A stretch of 64,000 nucleotides of DNA from Phosphitispora fastidiosa (GTDB taxonomy: Bacteria > Bacillota > Thermincolia > Thermincolales > UBA2595). The DNA is taken from assembly GCF_019008365.1 (NCBI RefSeq), contig NZ_JAHHUL010000003.1:124001-188000 (forward strand). The letters run 5' to 3'. A program made the position numbers and the translations under genes. Under the pieces are notes generated by a model. It made no database searches. It was not told the origin of the DNA and saw only the letters and a list, made by a program, of their open reading frames with translations. Shown piece after piece: positions 1 through 9,647 of the stretch (within the stretch, counting starts at the first letter, position 1; every line of letters starts with the position of its first letter).

Positions 1-2
1 TT

Positions 3-2684
3 GCTGTTACTGCAACAGAAGGAAACGTAAAAATATGTTTAAACGGCTTGGAAATAACCGGAGGAATGAGTTTATCCTCCAGCGAAAATAGAAATGTAGA
101 AATATTACTAGCTGATGACTCTGCCAATATTATTAGAAATTCCTTGTCCAATGCCTCTCCTGCTACTGGAGGAGGTCTTGTGATCACCTGTGAACACGCT
201 GATGAACCTGGCCACATCTGTGATGAACACTGCGGTTCCCTAAATGTTTATGGTCCCAGCGGAAATGGCGCTGGAATCAGTGGTCACAACTTAACCATCA
301 ACGGCGGTAATATTTATGCCAAGGGAGGCAACAGTTCGCCAGGTATAGGAAAATACGGCGGAACTGCAACCAATCTCCGGTTTAATGGAGGGAACATAAC
401 TGCTTCCGGTAACGGTTCTTATGGTACAGCCGGTATCGGCGGCGGAGACATATCAAATGCTGATGGCATATACATTTATGGTGGCATAATAAATGCTTCC
501 GGAGTTAAGCAAGGTGCCGGTATCGGCGGCGGAGACATTTTTTACGGCAGCGGTGGTCAGGCGCATAATATCATCATTCATTCTGGAACAGTTATGGCAT
601 CCAGCGGTTACGATACTGCATATGATATAGGTGGTGTAGGCGACTGTTCAAATATACAGATTAACGGCGGCTCTGTAAATGCCAGTTCTATAAAGATCCA
701 GCCGGTCAATGCATCGGCAGAGGAAGTTTACCAAACCATCATCACTCTGGAAGGGATTAACACTGTAACTCGTGTCACCGATATTCAAATGACTGGTGCT
801 GATTATTACAATATCAGTGAAATTTTTACGGATGCTTCAGGGAAAATCTATCTCTATCTTCCTCAGGATTCCACGGTCACTAGCATTACGGCAGCAGGCA
901 ATACTTATACCGGCAATATCGTTACCACTCTTGACGGGCTGGCAAATGCTGTTTTTGAATTAGTTGATATCGTCCCGCCAATCATAACAGCAGGAGACGT
1001 TAATCGGATCAGCGATACTGAAGCAACCGTAAGCTTTTCATCCAATGAATCCGGTGAGTATTATTATCAGGTAGTGGAAGATGATGCACCTGAACCCTCG
1101 ATTGACACCAGTGCTAACGGAATCATTTGTGATACTTCCGAGCAGACAATTAGTCTGGATTCACTTGCTGCAGGTGCTAAAGATATTCATATTGCAGTTA
1201 AGGATGAAGCCGGAAATGTCAGTGAACAGGTCAAGATGGATATTGCTGAGTATATACCCCCGTCCCCCGGCACGCTGCAATTCGAAGCCAGCAGTCACGG
1301 CACCTACGAGGGCTATAACGGCTGGATGATCGGTGTGACGCGGACCGGCGGCTCGGACGGCGAGGTTTCCGTATCCTATGCCATGGCCGATGGAACCGCT
1401 ATAGCGGGAACCCATTACCAAGCTTACAGCGGAACACTGACTTGGGCGGACGGAGATTCATCCAGAAAGGTAATCATGTTTACCTCTTATGATGACAGCG
1501 TCTTTAACGGATACCTGAACTTGACATGTGTTTTGTCCGACCCGACAGGAGGCGCCGTTCTTGGGATACAAAATCCACTAAATATTAAAATCAGTGATAA
1601 TGATACGCCTCCGGTGCCCACCGGGCTGACTGCAACAGCCGGAGACAAAGAGGTTACACTGAGCTGGGACAGCGTTAAGGATGCCTATTACAAGGTATAT
1701 TGTTCCGAGAGCTCGGGAAGCTTTACTGAGGAGGAGGACTATGTTGCCAGCGTCTATGACGGAACCAACTATACGGTGGAGAACCTGAAAAACGGTACGC
1801 TATACTACTTTGCAGTTAAAGCGGGACACAATATTTATTATAGCGATTATTCGGACGAGGATTTGGCGACTCCTAAAGCACCGACAGGCGGAGGAACGGT
1901 TATTACATACTACTCAATCACCGCAAGTGCTGGTAGGGGCGGCTCGCTCTTGCCATCTGGAAATATCAGTGTAAAGAAAAACCAGTCACAAACATTTACC
2001 ATTACACCAGAGTCCGGTTATGTTATCACTGATGTCCTCGTGGACGGTGTAAGCATCGGAGCGGTTGCGGAGTATACATTCTCTGAGATTACAAAGGATC
2101 ACACGATTGAAGCCTCCTTTGAGCACCCAAGTAAACGCTTTTCCGATGTGGATAGTAGTCAATGGTATCGTGAAGGCGTTGACTTCGTTCTCAGAGCCGG
2201 TTTATTTGATGGAACGTCTGAAACAACCTTCGAACCGAACACGAATATGACAAGGGCCATGCTGGTAACCGTGCTCTGGAGACTGGAAGATGAGCCTGAT
2301 ACAACAATCGCCGACCTGTTTGTAGATATCATCCCGGGAACCTGGTATACGGAGGCAGTTGCCTGGGCAGCTGAAAATAACATCGTAGAAGGCTACGATG
2401 CAGATTCATTCGGCCCCAACGATGCTATCAGACGGGAGCAGATGGCCGCTATTCTTTACAGGTACGCACGCTACAAAGGCTATGATCTGACTGCTGCGAA
2501 TGACCTGACTGCATTTGCCGATGCCAGTGATGTTTCATCGTGGGCGCTGACAGCAATGAAATGGGCTGTTGCTGAAGAGTTGATCACCGGCATCAGCGAA
2601 ACAAGCCTTGCTCTCTCAGGAAACGCCAGCCGTGCACAGGTCGCTACTATCCTCATGAGATTTATCGAGAATGTTGTAAAGTAG
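3..2684 (+). CDS. SLH-domain surface protein, 5' end cut by window
   Basis: The frame is open from the window edge, so the N-terminus and signal peptide are missing; 893 residues are visible. In order: a Gly/Asn-rich region with repeated GIGGGDI-like strands (about 1-250), a module of about 95 residues starting PPIITAGDV (322-415), a Calx-beta-like domain (423-535), a fibronectin type III domain (536-626), an InlB-type bacterial repeat (637-709), then three SLH repeats (712-893) that should anchor it to secondary cell-wall polymer. It is a non-catalytic-looking cell-surface protein. The 322-415 module recurs in the SLH protein at 9648-12353. It ends in TAG, a codon that this Pyl-encoding organism can read; readthrough would add only six codons before TAA. 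Confidence 0.88.
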   Translation, partial: AVTATEGNVKICLNGLEITGGMSLSSSENRNVEILLADDSANIIRNSLSNASPATGGGLVITCEHADEPGHICDEHCGSLNVYGPSGNGAGISGHNLTINGGNIYAKGGNSSPGIGKYGGTATNLRFNGGNITASGNGSYGTAGIGGGDISNADGIYIYGGIINASGVKQGAGIGGGDIFYGSGGQAHNIIIHSGTVMASSGYDTAYDIGGVGDCSNIQINGGSVNASSIKIQPVNASAEEVYQTIITLEGINTVTRVTDIQMTGADYYNISEIFTDASGKIYLYLPQDSTVTSITAAGNTYTGNIVTTLDGLANAVFELVDIVPPIITAGDVNRISDTEATVSFSSNESGEYYYQVVEDDAPEPSIDTSANGIICDTSEQTISLDSLAAGAKDIHIAVKDEAGNVSEQVKMDIAEYIPPSPGTLQFEASSHGTYEGYNGWMIGVTRTGGSDGEVSVSYAMADGTAIAGTHYQAYSGTLTWADGDSSRKVIMFTSYDDSVFNGYLNLTCVLSDPTGGAVLGIQNPLNIKISDNDTPPVPTGLTATAGDKEVTLSWDSVKDAYYKVYCSESSGSFTEEEDYVASVYDGTNYTVENLKNGTLYYFAVKAGHNIYYSDYSDEDLATPKAPTGGGTVITYYSITASAGRGGSLLPSGNISVKKNQSQTFTITPESGYVITDVLVDGVSIGAVAEYTFSEITKDHTIEASFEHPSKRFSDVDSSQWYREGVDFVLRAGLFDGTSETTFEPNTNMTRAMLVTVLWRLEDEPDTTIADLFVDIIPGTWYTEAVAWAAENNIVEGYDADSFGPNDAIRREQMAAILYRYARYKGYDLTAANDLTAFADASDVSSWALTAMKWAVAEELITGISETSLALSGNASRAQVATILMRFIENVVK

Positions 2685-2694
2685 GCCCGTACCA

Positions 2695-2945
2695 TGCAGC
2701 ATTAAATCCGGAAGGACTGGGTAATCAGGTAAGTGATAATGTAAACTTTATCCCGTTTATAGGTATGAGCAGTAATGCCACCTTAAGTGACCTCACTTTG
2801 GCGGTGGTCATGCAACAGTCAGGGGTCACTTTAATGCGGCAGCCGGAGCGGTGTTGTCAGCGGCAGTGACAACATGCTCAGCCCGGCAGAAACCACCACC
2901 AGGGCCCAGATGGCCCAGGTGCTGTATAACCTGCTGGCAGAATAA
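2695..2945 (+). pseudogene. relic of another SLH surface protein
   Basis: Conceptual translation gives pieces of a gene like its neighbours: a beta-helix-like end (NPEGLGNQVSDNVNFIPF), the start of a cadherin-like module (ATLSDLT), an FGGGHATV-like stretch, a GHFNAAAGAV-like stretch, and the last SLH residues (GSDNMLSPAETTTRAQMAQ) ending at TAA 2943-2945. The fragments keep the order they have in the protein at 3813-7598, but the DNA between them is missing and they are not in one frame. It is best read as a paralogue collapsed by internal deletions. Confidence 0.75.
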
Positions 2946-3000
2946 TATCTGCCAACATAAGTATTAAACAAGCGCAGTAATAAACAAAGCCCATAACATA

Positions 3001-3040
3001 TCACCCCTCTGCAGAACCCGGCAGAGGGGTGATGTGTTTT
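3001..3040 (+). terminator. rho-independent terminator
   Basis: A 12-bp perfect stem (TCACCCCTCTGC / GCAGAGGGGTGA) with an 8-nt loop is followed by TGTGTTTT. It closes the surface-protein relic and faces the end of the convergent toxin gene. Confidence 0.8.
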
Positions 3041-3058
3041 AATAATGTTAATTTATGA

Positions 3059-3385
3059 TCATTCTTCTATAGAAAACAATTCGCGAATATAATCACGGCG
3101 GCTGTGCAGAATTCGGTGGATGATAACAGTATTTTTGATTATCCGGTAAAAGACAAGATATGGGTGTATCACAATAAAGCGATACCCCCGGTTTACCAGG
3201 GTGAATTCATCTTCTGACAATACCGAACCCATATTGGGGAATTCCGCGAGATTGCCAATATCGTCATTGAGCTTGTCTAACAAAGATTCAGCCGCGGCTG
3301 CATTATCCTTCGATATATATGAGAAGATTTCATCCATATCATCAACTGCCGCCGGGGCATATTTGACCCTACTTCTTCGCGGCAT
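3059..3385 (-). CDS. ParE/RelE-type toxin
   Basis: The protein has 108 residues, the usual size for the ParE/RelE fold. An N-terminal YAPAAVDDMDEIFSYI helix is followed by the typical GYRFIVIHPYLVFYRI beta strands and a C-terminal ILHSRRDYIREL helix. ParE toxins poison gyrase while RelE toxins cleave mRNA on the ribosome; the sequence favours the ParE branch but does not settle it. It overlaps the upstream antitoxin gene by 17 bp, so the two are translationally coupled. It stops with TGA. Confidence 0.88.
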   Translation of the reverse strand: MPRRSRVKYAPAAVDDMDEIFSYISKDNAAAAESLLDKLNDDIGNLAEFPNMGSVLSEDEFTLVNRGYRFIVIHPYLVFYRIIKNTVIIHRILHSRRDYIRELFSIEE

Positions 3386-3641
3386 CGATCTTCCTCCGCA
3401 TTCTTGCCATCACTTCGTCATGGTCTGTTAATTGCTCGCCCTCAGCAATCTGCTTTTCTGCCGCCAACAACCTGGATTGCAGTTTAATCCGGGCTTCCAT
3501 GCGGCGAAACGCTTCATGACTCATGACAACCAGGTCTGCTTCTCCGTTGCGCGTAAGTACAACCGGTTCGTCAAGCTCATGGCAGTATTTGGAGAAACCG
3601 TTATAGTCCTGCCGGATAGTTGTTGAAGGTTTAATATTCAT
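3369..3641 (-). CDS. Phd/YefM-type antitoxin
   Basis: The 90-residue protein begins MNIKPSTTIRQDYNGF and contains the Phd/YefM core with EPVVLTRNGEADLVVMSHEAF at about 25-45. The charged C-terminal half would wrap and neutralise the toxin. It is the first gene of the pair, with a GAAAGG ribosome site upstream, and antitoxins of this family usually repress their own promoter together with the toxin. It ends in TAG (minus strand, 3371-3369); UAG readthrough would add eight codons and run into the start of the toxin gene. Confidence 0.88.
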   Translation of the reverse strand: MNIKPSTTIRQDYNGFSKYCHELDEPVVLTRNGEADLVVMSHEAFRRMEARIKLQSRLLAAEKQIAEGEQLTDHDEVMARMRRKIDAAKK

Positions 3642-3812
3642 TAATGTAAACCGCCTTTCATATATCTTTATTCTGATTATATTCTATCAAAATTATAATA
3701 GAAAAACAATCATCCGGAATCTAAATTAGTCATTTCTGTTTAGTGGTGGTTTAGTAAAGCTTTGTATAATTAAAACGGACAGTTAAGAAAAGAACGGATG
3801 GGAGGAAAGGGA

Positions 3813-6800
3813 ATGAATAAAAAAATCTTTCCAAGGCGGCTGTTAATAGCTGCAATAATACTGCTGCTGCTGGCGGCAATGCCGGCAGGGGTGTTTGCCG
3901 TAGAGGACTCCGTATGTCAGATTGGTGAGACAACATACGGTACCTTTGATGCGGCTCTGGCAGCAGTCAATGACGGGGAGACCATTACACTGCTGGATAA
4001 TATTGAACACTCCAGCCAAATAACTGTGACCGGCAAGGGGATTACTTTTGACCTGAACGGTTTCACCCTAAATGTTACCAATGCTGCCGGTACAGCCGTT
4101 GAGGTGGGCAGCGGCGGGGAGGTAGCCCTGACCGGTGAAGGGGATTTCAATGTCAGCGGGAACGGAAATTACGTTCACGGTATATATGCTCATGACGGAG
4201 GCAAAGCGACTGTTACAAACGCTACAGTATCAAGTTATCGGGGACACAGTGCATATGCAGCCGGTGGAGGAATCATAGAGGTTACCGGCAACGCTTCGGC
4301 AAGCGGCACTCACTGCCGCGCTGCACAGGCTGATGGTGCAGGTTCGGCTGTCACGGTCCGGGGCAGCGCCACATCTGTGAACAGCCAGGGTGTTTTTGCT
4401 ACTGACGGTGGAAGTATCACAGTTACAGGCGATGTCACCGGACATTACAGCGGTGCATATGCCGATGGCGCTGCAATAACCATCGGCGGCAATGCTACCT
4501 CAGACGCAGAAGGCGCTTATGCGCTCGGCGGCGGGACCATAACTATCGGCGGTGATGCTGTATGCAATGGAGACAGCGGCTATGGTGCATATGCTGCGCA
4601 AACGGGCTCAACAGTTGTGGTCACTGGTAATGCTATATCCAAGGGCAATTATGGCAGAGGGGCATTTGCCGGAGCCGGTGCGGCTGTCACAATTCACGGT
4701 GATGCCATCTCCGAAGGTGATGAGGGTTATGGCGCTTATGCCAGCGGCACAGATGCAACAATCGATATTGAGGGCAATGTATCTTCTGAATATGGCTTGG
4801 GAGCAGGGGTAATGGACAGCGGCAGCATTACCATAGATGGCACGATTACCGCTGAAACATATATTAAGCTTCAGGATACTGTGAAGGTCGAAGCTGATGG
4901 AGAAATTTCCGGTGGATACCTGGTTTACACAGATGATACCAGCACAGTCCGGACCAGCCTTTTTGCAGGCAATGGAACTGAGGAGGATCCTTACCTGATT
5001 TCCACAGAAGGTGAACTCTTTAAATTTGCGCAGGCAGCGAATACCGGGGAGGCTTTTACCGGGCAGTATTTCAAACAAACCGCAGATATTACACTAACCG
5101 AAAACTGGGTTCCCATAGCCAGCTTTGACGGTAACTATGACGGACAAAACTATGCCATTGACAACTTGATTATAAATGCTCCCGGCTCGCATTATATAGG
5201 TTTTATTCACACTGCAGGGGCCAATGCCCTGCTGGAAAATATACAACTGAAGAATGTTGACATAACAGGGGCCGCTTATGTTGGAGCATTGGTGGCATAT
5301 AATTACGGAACAATCAGTGGCTGCAGCGTTGATGGAGAAATAACAGGTACCTGGGCAACCGGGGGCTTGGTTGGTCAGAATTATTTCGATGCCGTTTTGG
5401 AAGATTGCGAGACCTCGGTAAATGTAACAGGGAGCGATTATGCCGGTGGGCTGGTTGGTTATTCCGCCAAAGCTGATATCAGTGAATGCAGTACATCAGG
5501 TAACATAACAGGTGTCTCTTATGTAGGAGGGCTTATTGGCTGCTTGCAGGGGGGCAGTCTTAACGGAAGCTTTTCCTTATGCACTGTTTCCGGTACGGGA
5601 AATTATACCGGCGGTTTGATAGGGCAGGTGGATGCCGCCAATGGTTTTGACACCTCAATAGAGAATTGTTATGCCATTTCTGATGTATCAGGTGAAGCTG
5701 ACAAGGCTGTCGGGGGGTTGATAGGCGCTAATTACTGGGGTAGTTTAACCAACAGCTACTCTGTGGGAACAGTAAACGGGTCAGGCGACAGTGTAGGTGG
5801 TCTGACCGGTGCGATTTATGCGGGAACCCAAACAATAAGCAGCTATTATGATTCTGATGTCACGGGACTGTCTGATACGGGGAAAGGGATACCTAAAACC
5901 ACCCTGGAAATGAAAGAGGCAGATACATATGAAGGCTGGGATTTCCCCGGTATATGGACAATTAACAGTACAGATAATGATGGCTATCCGGCCCTGGCAT
6001 GGCAGGGGTTCGAACATCAAGCGCCGGAACCGGATGCGACTCTTGCGGGACTTGCGGCATCAGGAATCACGCTGACTCCGGAGTTCGACAGTGCTGCAAC
6101 AGATTATTCTGCAAATGTCAGTAATAGTACAGCCGGTACAACCATTACCGCTGAAACCGGCGACCCTCTGGCAACAATTTCGATTGATGATACGGAGGGA
6201 ACAAGCAAAGAAGTGACCCTGGCAGTTGGAGAGAATACAGTTACAATATTAGTAATCGCTGCAGACGGAATAACAACGAAAACCTATACGATTACTATCA
6301 ACAGGGCTGCCGGCACCTCGTCAGGCAGCAGCAGCTATACCCCGCCTGCCATTGTAGTTACAACCGAAAAAACGGATGGCACAACAACAACCTCAACTGA
6401 AGTTTCAGTTACAAGCTCCTCAGGTGAGGCGGAGGCAAGCATTTCCACCGCGATGGTTGATGCCTTGCTTAATAAGGCTGCTGCAGAAAACGGGACATCC
6501 AAAGGAGATATCATCGGGGTTTCTGTGAAGACTCCAACTGATACCACAAACCTTGAAGTGACTATCCCACAGTCCGGGTTTGATAAAATTGCCAACGAAT
6601 CAGATGCGGGCCTTGGAATTACTTCCTCCATTATCTCCATCACCTTTGACGGCAAGGCCATTGAGACCATTTCGGGTGCGGCAGCAGGAGGAAATATAAC
6701 TGTCTCCGCCGGTATCATTGACGGAACAACCCTCTCGGAAAAAGACCGGGCCAAGGTCTCCGGAAGGCCTGTCTATGACCTGAGTGTCAAGAACGGAGAT

Positions 6801-7598
6801 GTGCAGGTCTCCCACTTTGGCGGCGGTCATGCCACAGTCAGGATTCCATACACCTTGAAGCAGGGCGAAAACCCCAATGCAGTTGTCATCTATTATCTCA
6901 GTGATGACGGAAACCTGAAGGTTGTCAGAGGGCACTTTGATGCGTCTGCCGGGGCAGTGGTATTAAAGACACCTCATTTCTCCAACTTTGTTATCGGCCA
7001 TAATCCGGTTTCCTTCTCAGATGTCAATGGTGATGCCTGGTACAAAGATGCGGTGGACTTTATTGCTGCGCGCGGGATTACCTCAGGCACCGGGGACGGC
7101 ATCTACAGTCCGGATATGCGGCTTACCAGAGGCCAGTTTATGGTACTGCTGATGAACGCCTATCAGATTGAACCTGCCGGAGGTTCGGCTGACTCCGCTG
7201 AGAACGATGACAACACCGGCAACAACGAAGATACCGGTAACTTTGCAGATGCAGGTAATACCTACTATACCAACTATCTGGCTGCAGCTAAAAGCCTGGG
7301 GATTGCCAACGGTGTGGGTAACAACATGTTCGCCCCTAATAAAGAAATCACCAGGCAGGAAATGTTTGTCTTACTCTACAATGCGCTGCAGTTGATTGAT
7401 GAACTCCCGGCAGCTACAAGCGACAAGCAGCTTGCCACCTTCAATGATGCTGACCTGGTGGCTGCATGGGCAACTGAAGCCATGTCTGCCCTTGTCAAGG
7501 GCGGTATCATCAGCGGCAGTGACAACATGCTCAGCCCGGCAGAAACCACTACCAGGGCCCAGATGGCCCAGGCGCTGTATAATCTGCTGGCTAAATAA
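3813..7598 (+). CDS. SLH surface protein with beta-helix and GLUG-like repeats
   Basis: Start is ATG 3813, preceded by GGAGGAAAGG; the ATG at 3798 lies before that site. The protein has 1,261 residues. A signal peptide ends near residue 29 (MPAGVFA). A right-handed beta-helix region (about 80-370) has short GNA/GDA strand repeats. GLUG-like repeats of the GGLVGYSAKADISECS type run from about 460 to 725. A cadherin-like module starts DATLAGL (740-830), followed by a conserved region of about 230 residues and three SLH repeats (1065-1261). It is a secreted, wall-anchored protein whose ligand cannot be told. The C-terminal half is clearly paralogous to that of the protein at 9648-12353. Confidence 0.92.
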   Translation: MNKKIFPRRLLIAAIILLLLAAMPAGVFAVEDSVCQIGETTYGTFDAALAAVNDGETITLLDNIEHSSQITVTGKGITFDLNGFTLNVTNAAGTAVEVGSGGEVALTGEGDFNVSGNGNYVHGIYAHDGGKATVTNATVSSYRGHSAYAAGGGIIEVTGNASASGTHCRAAQADGAGSAVTVRGSATSVNSQGVFATDGGSITVTGDVTGHYSGAYADGAAITIGGNATSDAEGAYALGGGTITIGGDAVCNGDSGYGAYAAQTGSTVVVTGNAISKGNYGRGAFAGAGAAVTIHGDAISEGDEGYGAYASGTDATIDIEGNVSSEYGLGAGVMDSGSITIDGTITAETYIKLQDTVKVEADGEISGGYLVYTDDTSTVRTSLFAGNGTEEDPYLISTEGELFKFAQAANTGEAFTGQYFKQTADITLTENWVPIASFDGNYDGQNYAIDNLIINAPGSHYIGFIHTAGANALLENIQLKNVDITGAAYVGALVAYNYGTISGCSVDGEITGTWATGGLVGQNYFDAVLEDCETSVNVTGSDYAGGLVGYSAKADISECSTSGNITGVSYVGGLIGCLQGGSLNGSFSLCTVSGTGNYTGGLIGQVDAANGFDTSIENCYAISDVSGEADKAVGGLIGANYWGSLTNSYSVGTVNGSGDSVGGLTGAIYAGTQTISSYYDSDVTGLSDTGKGIPKTTLEMKEADTYEGWDFPGIWTINSTDNDGYPALAWQGFEHQAPEPDATLAGLAASGITLTPEFDSAATDYSANVSNSTAGTTITAETGDPLATISIDDTEGTSKEVTLAVGENTVTILVIAADGITTKTYTITINRAAGTSSGSSSYTPPAIVVTTEKTDGTTTTSTEVSVTSSSGEAEASISTAMVDALLNKAAAENGTSKGDIIGVSVKTPTDTTNLEVTIPQSGFDKIANESDAGLGITSSIISITFDGKAIETISGAAAGGNITVSAGIIDGTTLSEKDRAKVSGRPVYDLSVKNGDVQVSHFGGGHATVRIPYTLKQGENPNAVVIYYLSDDGNLKVVRGHFDASAGAVVLKTPHFSNFVIGHNPVSFSDVNGDAWYKDAVDFIAARGITSGTGDGIYSPDMRLTRGQFMVLLMNAYQIEPAGGSADSAENDDNTGNNEDTGNFADAGNTYYTNYLAAAKSLGIANGVGNNMFAPNKEITRQEMFVLLYNALQLIDELPAATSDKQLATFNDADLVAAWATEAMSALVKGGIISGSDNMLSPAETTTRAQMAQALYNLLAK

Positions 7599-7647
7599 TC
7601 TGAACAAATTGCGAAAAGGGAAACACTCCATAAGCAGCAATTAATTT

Positions 7648-7689
7648 AAAACCTCCTGTTGCTAACCAGAGCCTCAGGAGGTTTTGTTC
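7648..7689 (+). terminator. rho-independent terminator
   Basis: AAAACCTCCTG and CAGGAGGTTTT form an 11-bp stem around a 16-nt loop, followed by GTTCC. It closes the SLH gene that ends at 7598. Confidence 0.75.
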
Positions 7690-7765
7690 CCCCTTCTTCC
7701 AGAAAGTCATATGACTTTTTATTTAAAAGTAACTTTTATCTTTCGAAATAAAGAATAAAATTAAA

Positions 7766-7788
7766 GCATCAACAGTTATTGTTGATGC
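7766..7788 (+). promoter_or_regulatory. 9-bp inverted repeat before the sensor kinase gene
   Basis: GCATCAACA and TGTTGATGC are separated by GTTAT. The repeat ends 18 nt before the kinase ATG, just upstream of its GGAG ribosome site. There is no T-tract, so an operator or a leader hairpin is more likely than a terminator. Confidence 0.45.
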
Positions 7789-7806
7789 CCAATCAGTGGA
7801 GTTATT

Positions 7807-8955
7807 ATGGATATTGCAACACACAGATTTTTCTCCCGTATCTTGTTAATCAGCCTGTTGGCCGGTGCGGTTCTACTATGGTTTAATGACCATTATCATG
7901 CCCTCACCCTAGTTCTCTATGCCCTTTTTACAGCACTCATCCTCTATCATCACCATCAGTACTACACAGCAGAGCAAAAAGATCCTAAAGGCAAATACTT
8001 TCTGGTTTTAGAACTATTTCTGGCTCTATGTATTCAATACCTGGACAATACCGGATTTGTTGAAGTTTACTTTTTTATTGTATTAGGTGATGTGCTGTTG
8101 GCTTATGATTCAAGGTTCAGCGCCCCTTTTGCGGCCATTTCCGTGATTTGCTATACAGGGATGCTGTTTTTAAAATCAGGTTCTGTGACTGCCATCGAAT
8201 TGTGGCGTGAAATTGATGCCACCCTGATGTTAACCCTGATTTACATAGCTGTGATTGTTAACGCGCGTTACAATATCACGATAAGCCGGAAAAACCGGCA
8301 ATTAGCCATTATGCTTGAAGAAACCGCCGACCTGAGGGCACGGCAAAAACTCCTGCATGAACTCCATGACAACCTTGGACACCTGCTGACCACGGCGGCA
8401 ATAGGCACACAGGCAGCACGCATGCTGATTGACAAGGATCCGGGGGCGGCAAAGTCACGCCTTACTATGATTACCGGGCAAATTCAGACGGCCATGCAGT
8501 CACTCCGCAATGTTGTCCGAAGCCCTGCAACCTCATCGGAAGACAGTGAAAAGACCCTGCTTCAAAGCATGTTAATTCTTGTCACTGAAACCACCAAACT
8601 AACCGGCATCTGTATAAACCACAATCTTACCAAAATATCTGAAGATGATTTATCTGTACTCAACAGCGCCCAAAAGGCTTACCTGTATAATGCTCTGATG
8701 GAAGGGCTGACCAATGGTATCCGTCATGGCGATGCCAGCCAGTTTCAGTTTACACTGAGTCTGAGTGAGAATACTGTTCATTTCTGTTTACAGGATAATG
8801 GCAGAGGTTTTGAACAGTGTGTTCTCGGTTTCGGGCTTCATAAAATGCAGCAGGATGCAGAACGTTTCGGAGCAGACCTGAAGTTATCCTCATGCAATGG
8901 TTGTACCTTGAAAATCCGTGTTCCGGTAACCGAAAGAGGTCGGGCGGCAAATTAA
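7807..8955 (+). CDS. NarL/DesK-type sensor histidine kinase
   Basis: The protein has 382 residues. The N-terminal half is a membrane region of about five or six helices (residues 10-160) with no extracellular sensor domain. A HisKA_3 dimerisation motif (LLHELHDNLGHLLTT, about 192-206) carries the phospho-accepting His, and the C-terminal HATPase shows DNGRGFE. The order and short size are typical of kinases that pair with LuxR/NarL regulators, and such a regulator follows 15 bp downstream. The stimulus is unknown. The position between two SLH genes suggests, but does not show, control of surface proteins. Confidence 0.9.
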   Translation: MDIATHRFFSRILLISLLAGAVLLWFNDHYHALTLVLYALFTALILYHHHQYYTAEQKDPKGKYFLVLELFLALCIQYLDNTGFVEVYFFIVLGDVLLAYDSRFSAPFAAISVICYTGMLFLKSGSVTAIELWREIDATLMLTLIYIAVIVNARYNITISRKNRQLAIMLEETADLRARQKLLHELHDNLGHLLTTAAIGTQAARMLIDKDPGAAKSRLTMITGQIQTAMQSLRNVVRSPATSSEDSEKTLLQSMLILVTETTKLTGICINHNLTKISEDDLSVLNSAQKAYLYNALMEGLTNGIRHGDASQFQFTLSLSENTVHFCLQDNGRGFEQCVLGFGLHKMQQDAERFGADLKLSSCNGCTLKIRVPVTERGRAAN

Positions 8956-8970
8956 ACCTGACAAGAGGAG

Positions 8971-9624
8971 GTGTTTACCATAGGGAATATTAAAGTCCTG
9001 ATAGCAGATGACCAGCCTTTAATCAGGGAGGGGATCAGTATTATACTTGGTTCTCAGTCTGACATTGAGATTGTTGCTGTTGCTGAAACAGGCCTGGAAG
9101 CAGTAAATCTGTGCGATATCTGCAATCCGGACCTGGTGCTCATGGATATTCAAATGCCGACCTTATCAGGAATTGATGCGCTCAAAGAAATAAAGAAGAA
9201 AAGACCTGAAACAGTTGTCCTTATGCTTACCACTTTTGACCCTGATGAATACATCTACAGCGCTTTTCAGAACGGTGCCGACGGCTACCTTCTCAAAGAC
9301 ATGTCCGGGGATCGTCTTATAGACATGGTGCGGGACGCTGCTGCCGGAGATGTTCTGATTCCTGCTTCCATCGCTGCCCGCTTAATCGCTCAAATTCCCC
9401 GCGAACGGCGCAGGAACAGGCTGACTGATTACGGACTTACCGCCCGTGAACAGGAGATTGCCGATTATCTGCAGCGTGGTTATCGTAACGATAAAATTGC
9501 TAAAATCATGGGCATCAGCCTGGGCACTGCAAAAAACTATATCAGTACCCTGTATTCAAAGCTTGAAGTAAAAAACCGGCAGGAGGCCATCTGTCTGATT
9601 AAGAGTTTTCAAAAAACGACCTGA
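8971..9624 (+). CDS. NarL/LuxR-family response regulator
   Basis: The receiver domain has the acidic pair D13-D14, phospho-acceptor D59 (LVLMDIQMP) and the conserved Lys in YLLKD. A C-terminal LuxR-type helix-turn-helix follows (LTAREQEIADYLQRGY to the end). It pairs with the kinase just upstream. The start is uncertain: the GTG at 8971 lies inside the ribosome site (AAGAGGAGGTG), too close to be used normally. The in-frame ATA at 8980 sits at the right distance and would give 214 residues beginning IGNIKVLI. The coordinates given use GTG. Confidence 0.9.
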   Translation: MFTIGNIKVLIADDQPLIREGISIILGSQSDIEIVAVAETGLEAVNLCDICNPDLVLMDIQMPTLSGIDALKEIKKKRPETVVLMLTTFDPDEYIYSAFQNGADGYLLKDMSGDRLIDMVRDAAAGDVLIPASIAARLIAQIPRERRRNRLTDYGLTAREQEIADYLQRGYRNDKIAKIMGISLGTAKNYISTLYSKLEVKNRQEAICLIKSFQKTT

Positions 9625-9647
9625 AATAATTTGTGAGGGGGATAAAA

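Noticed and set aside
3742-3770. Promoter before the SLH gene at 3813 (TATAAT at 3765)
   Set aside because: The -10 box is good but no acceptable -35 box lies 16-18 bp upstream.
4608-5078. 156-residue minus-strand frame inside the SLH gene
   Set aside because: A shadow of the repeat-rich plus-strand gene, with no ribosome site and Cys/Ile-rich odd composition.
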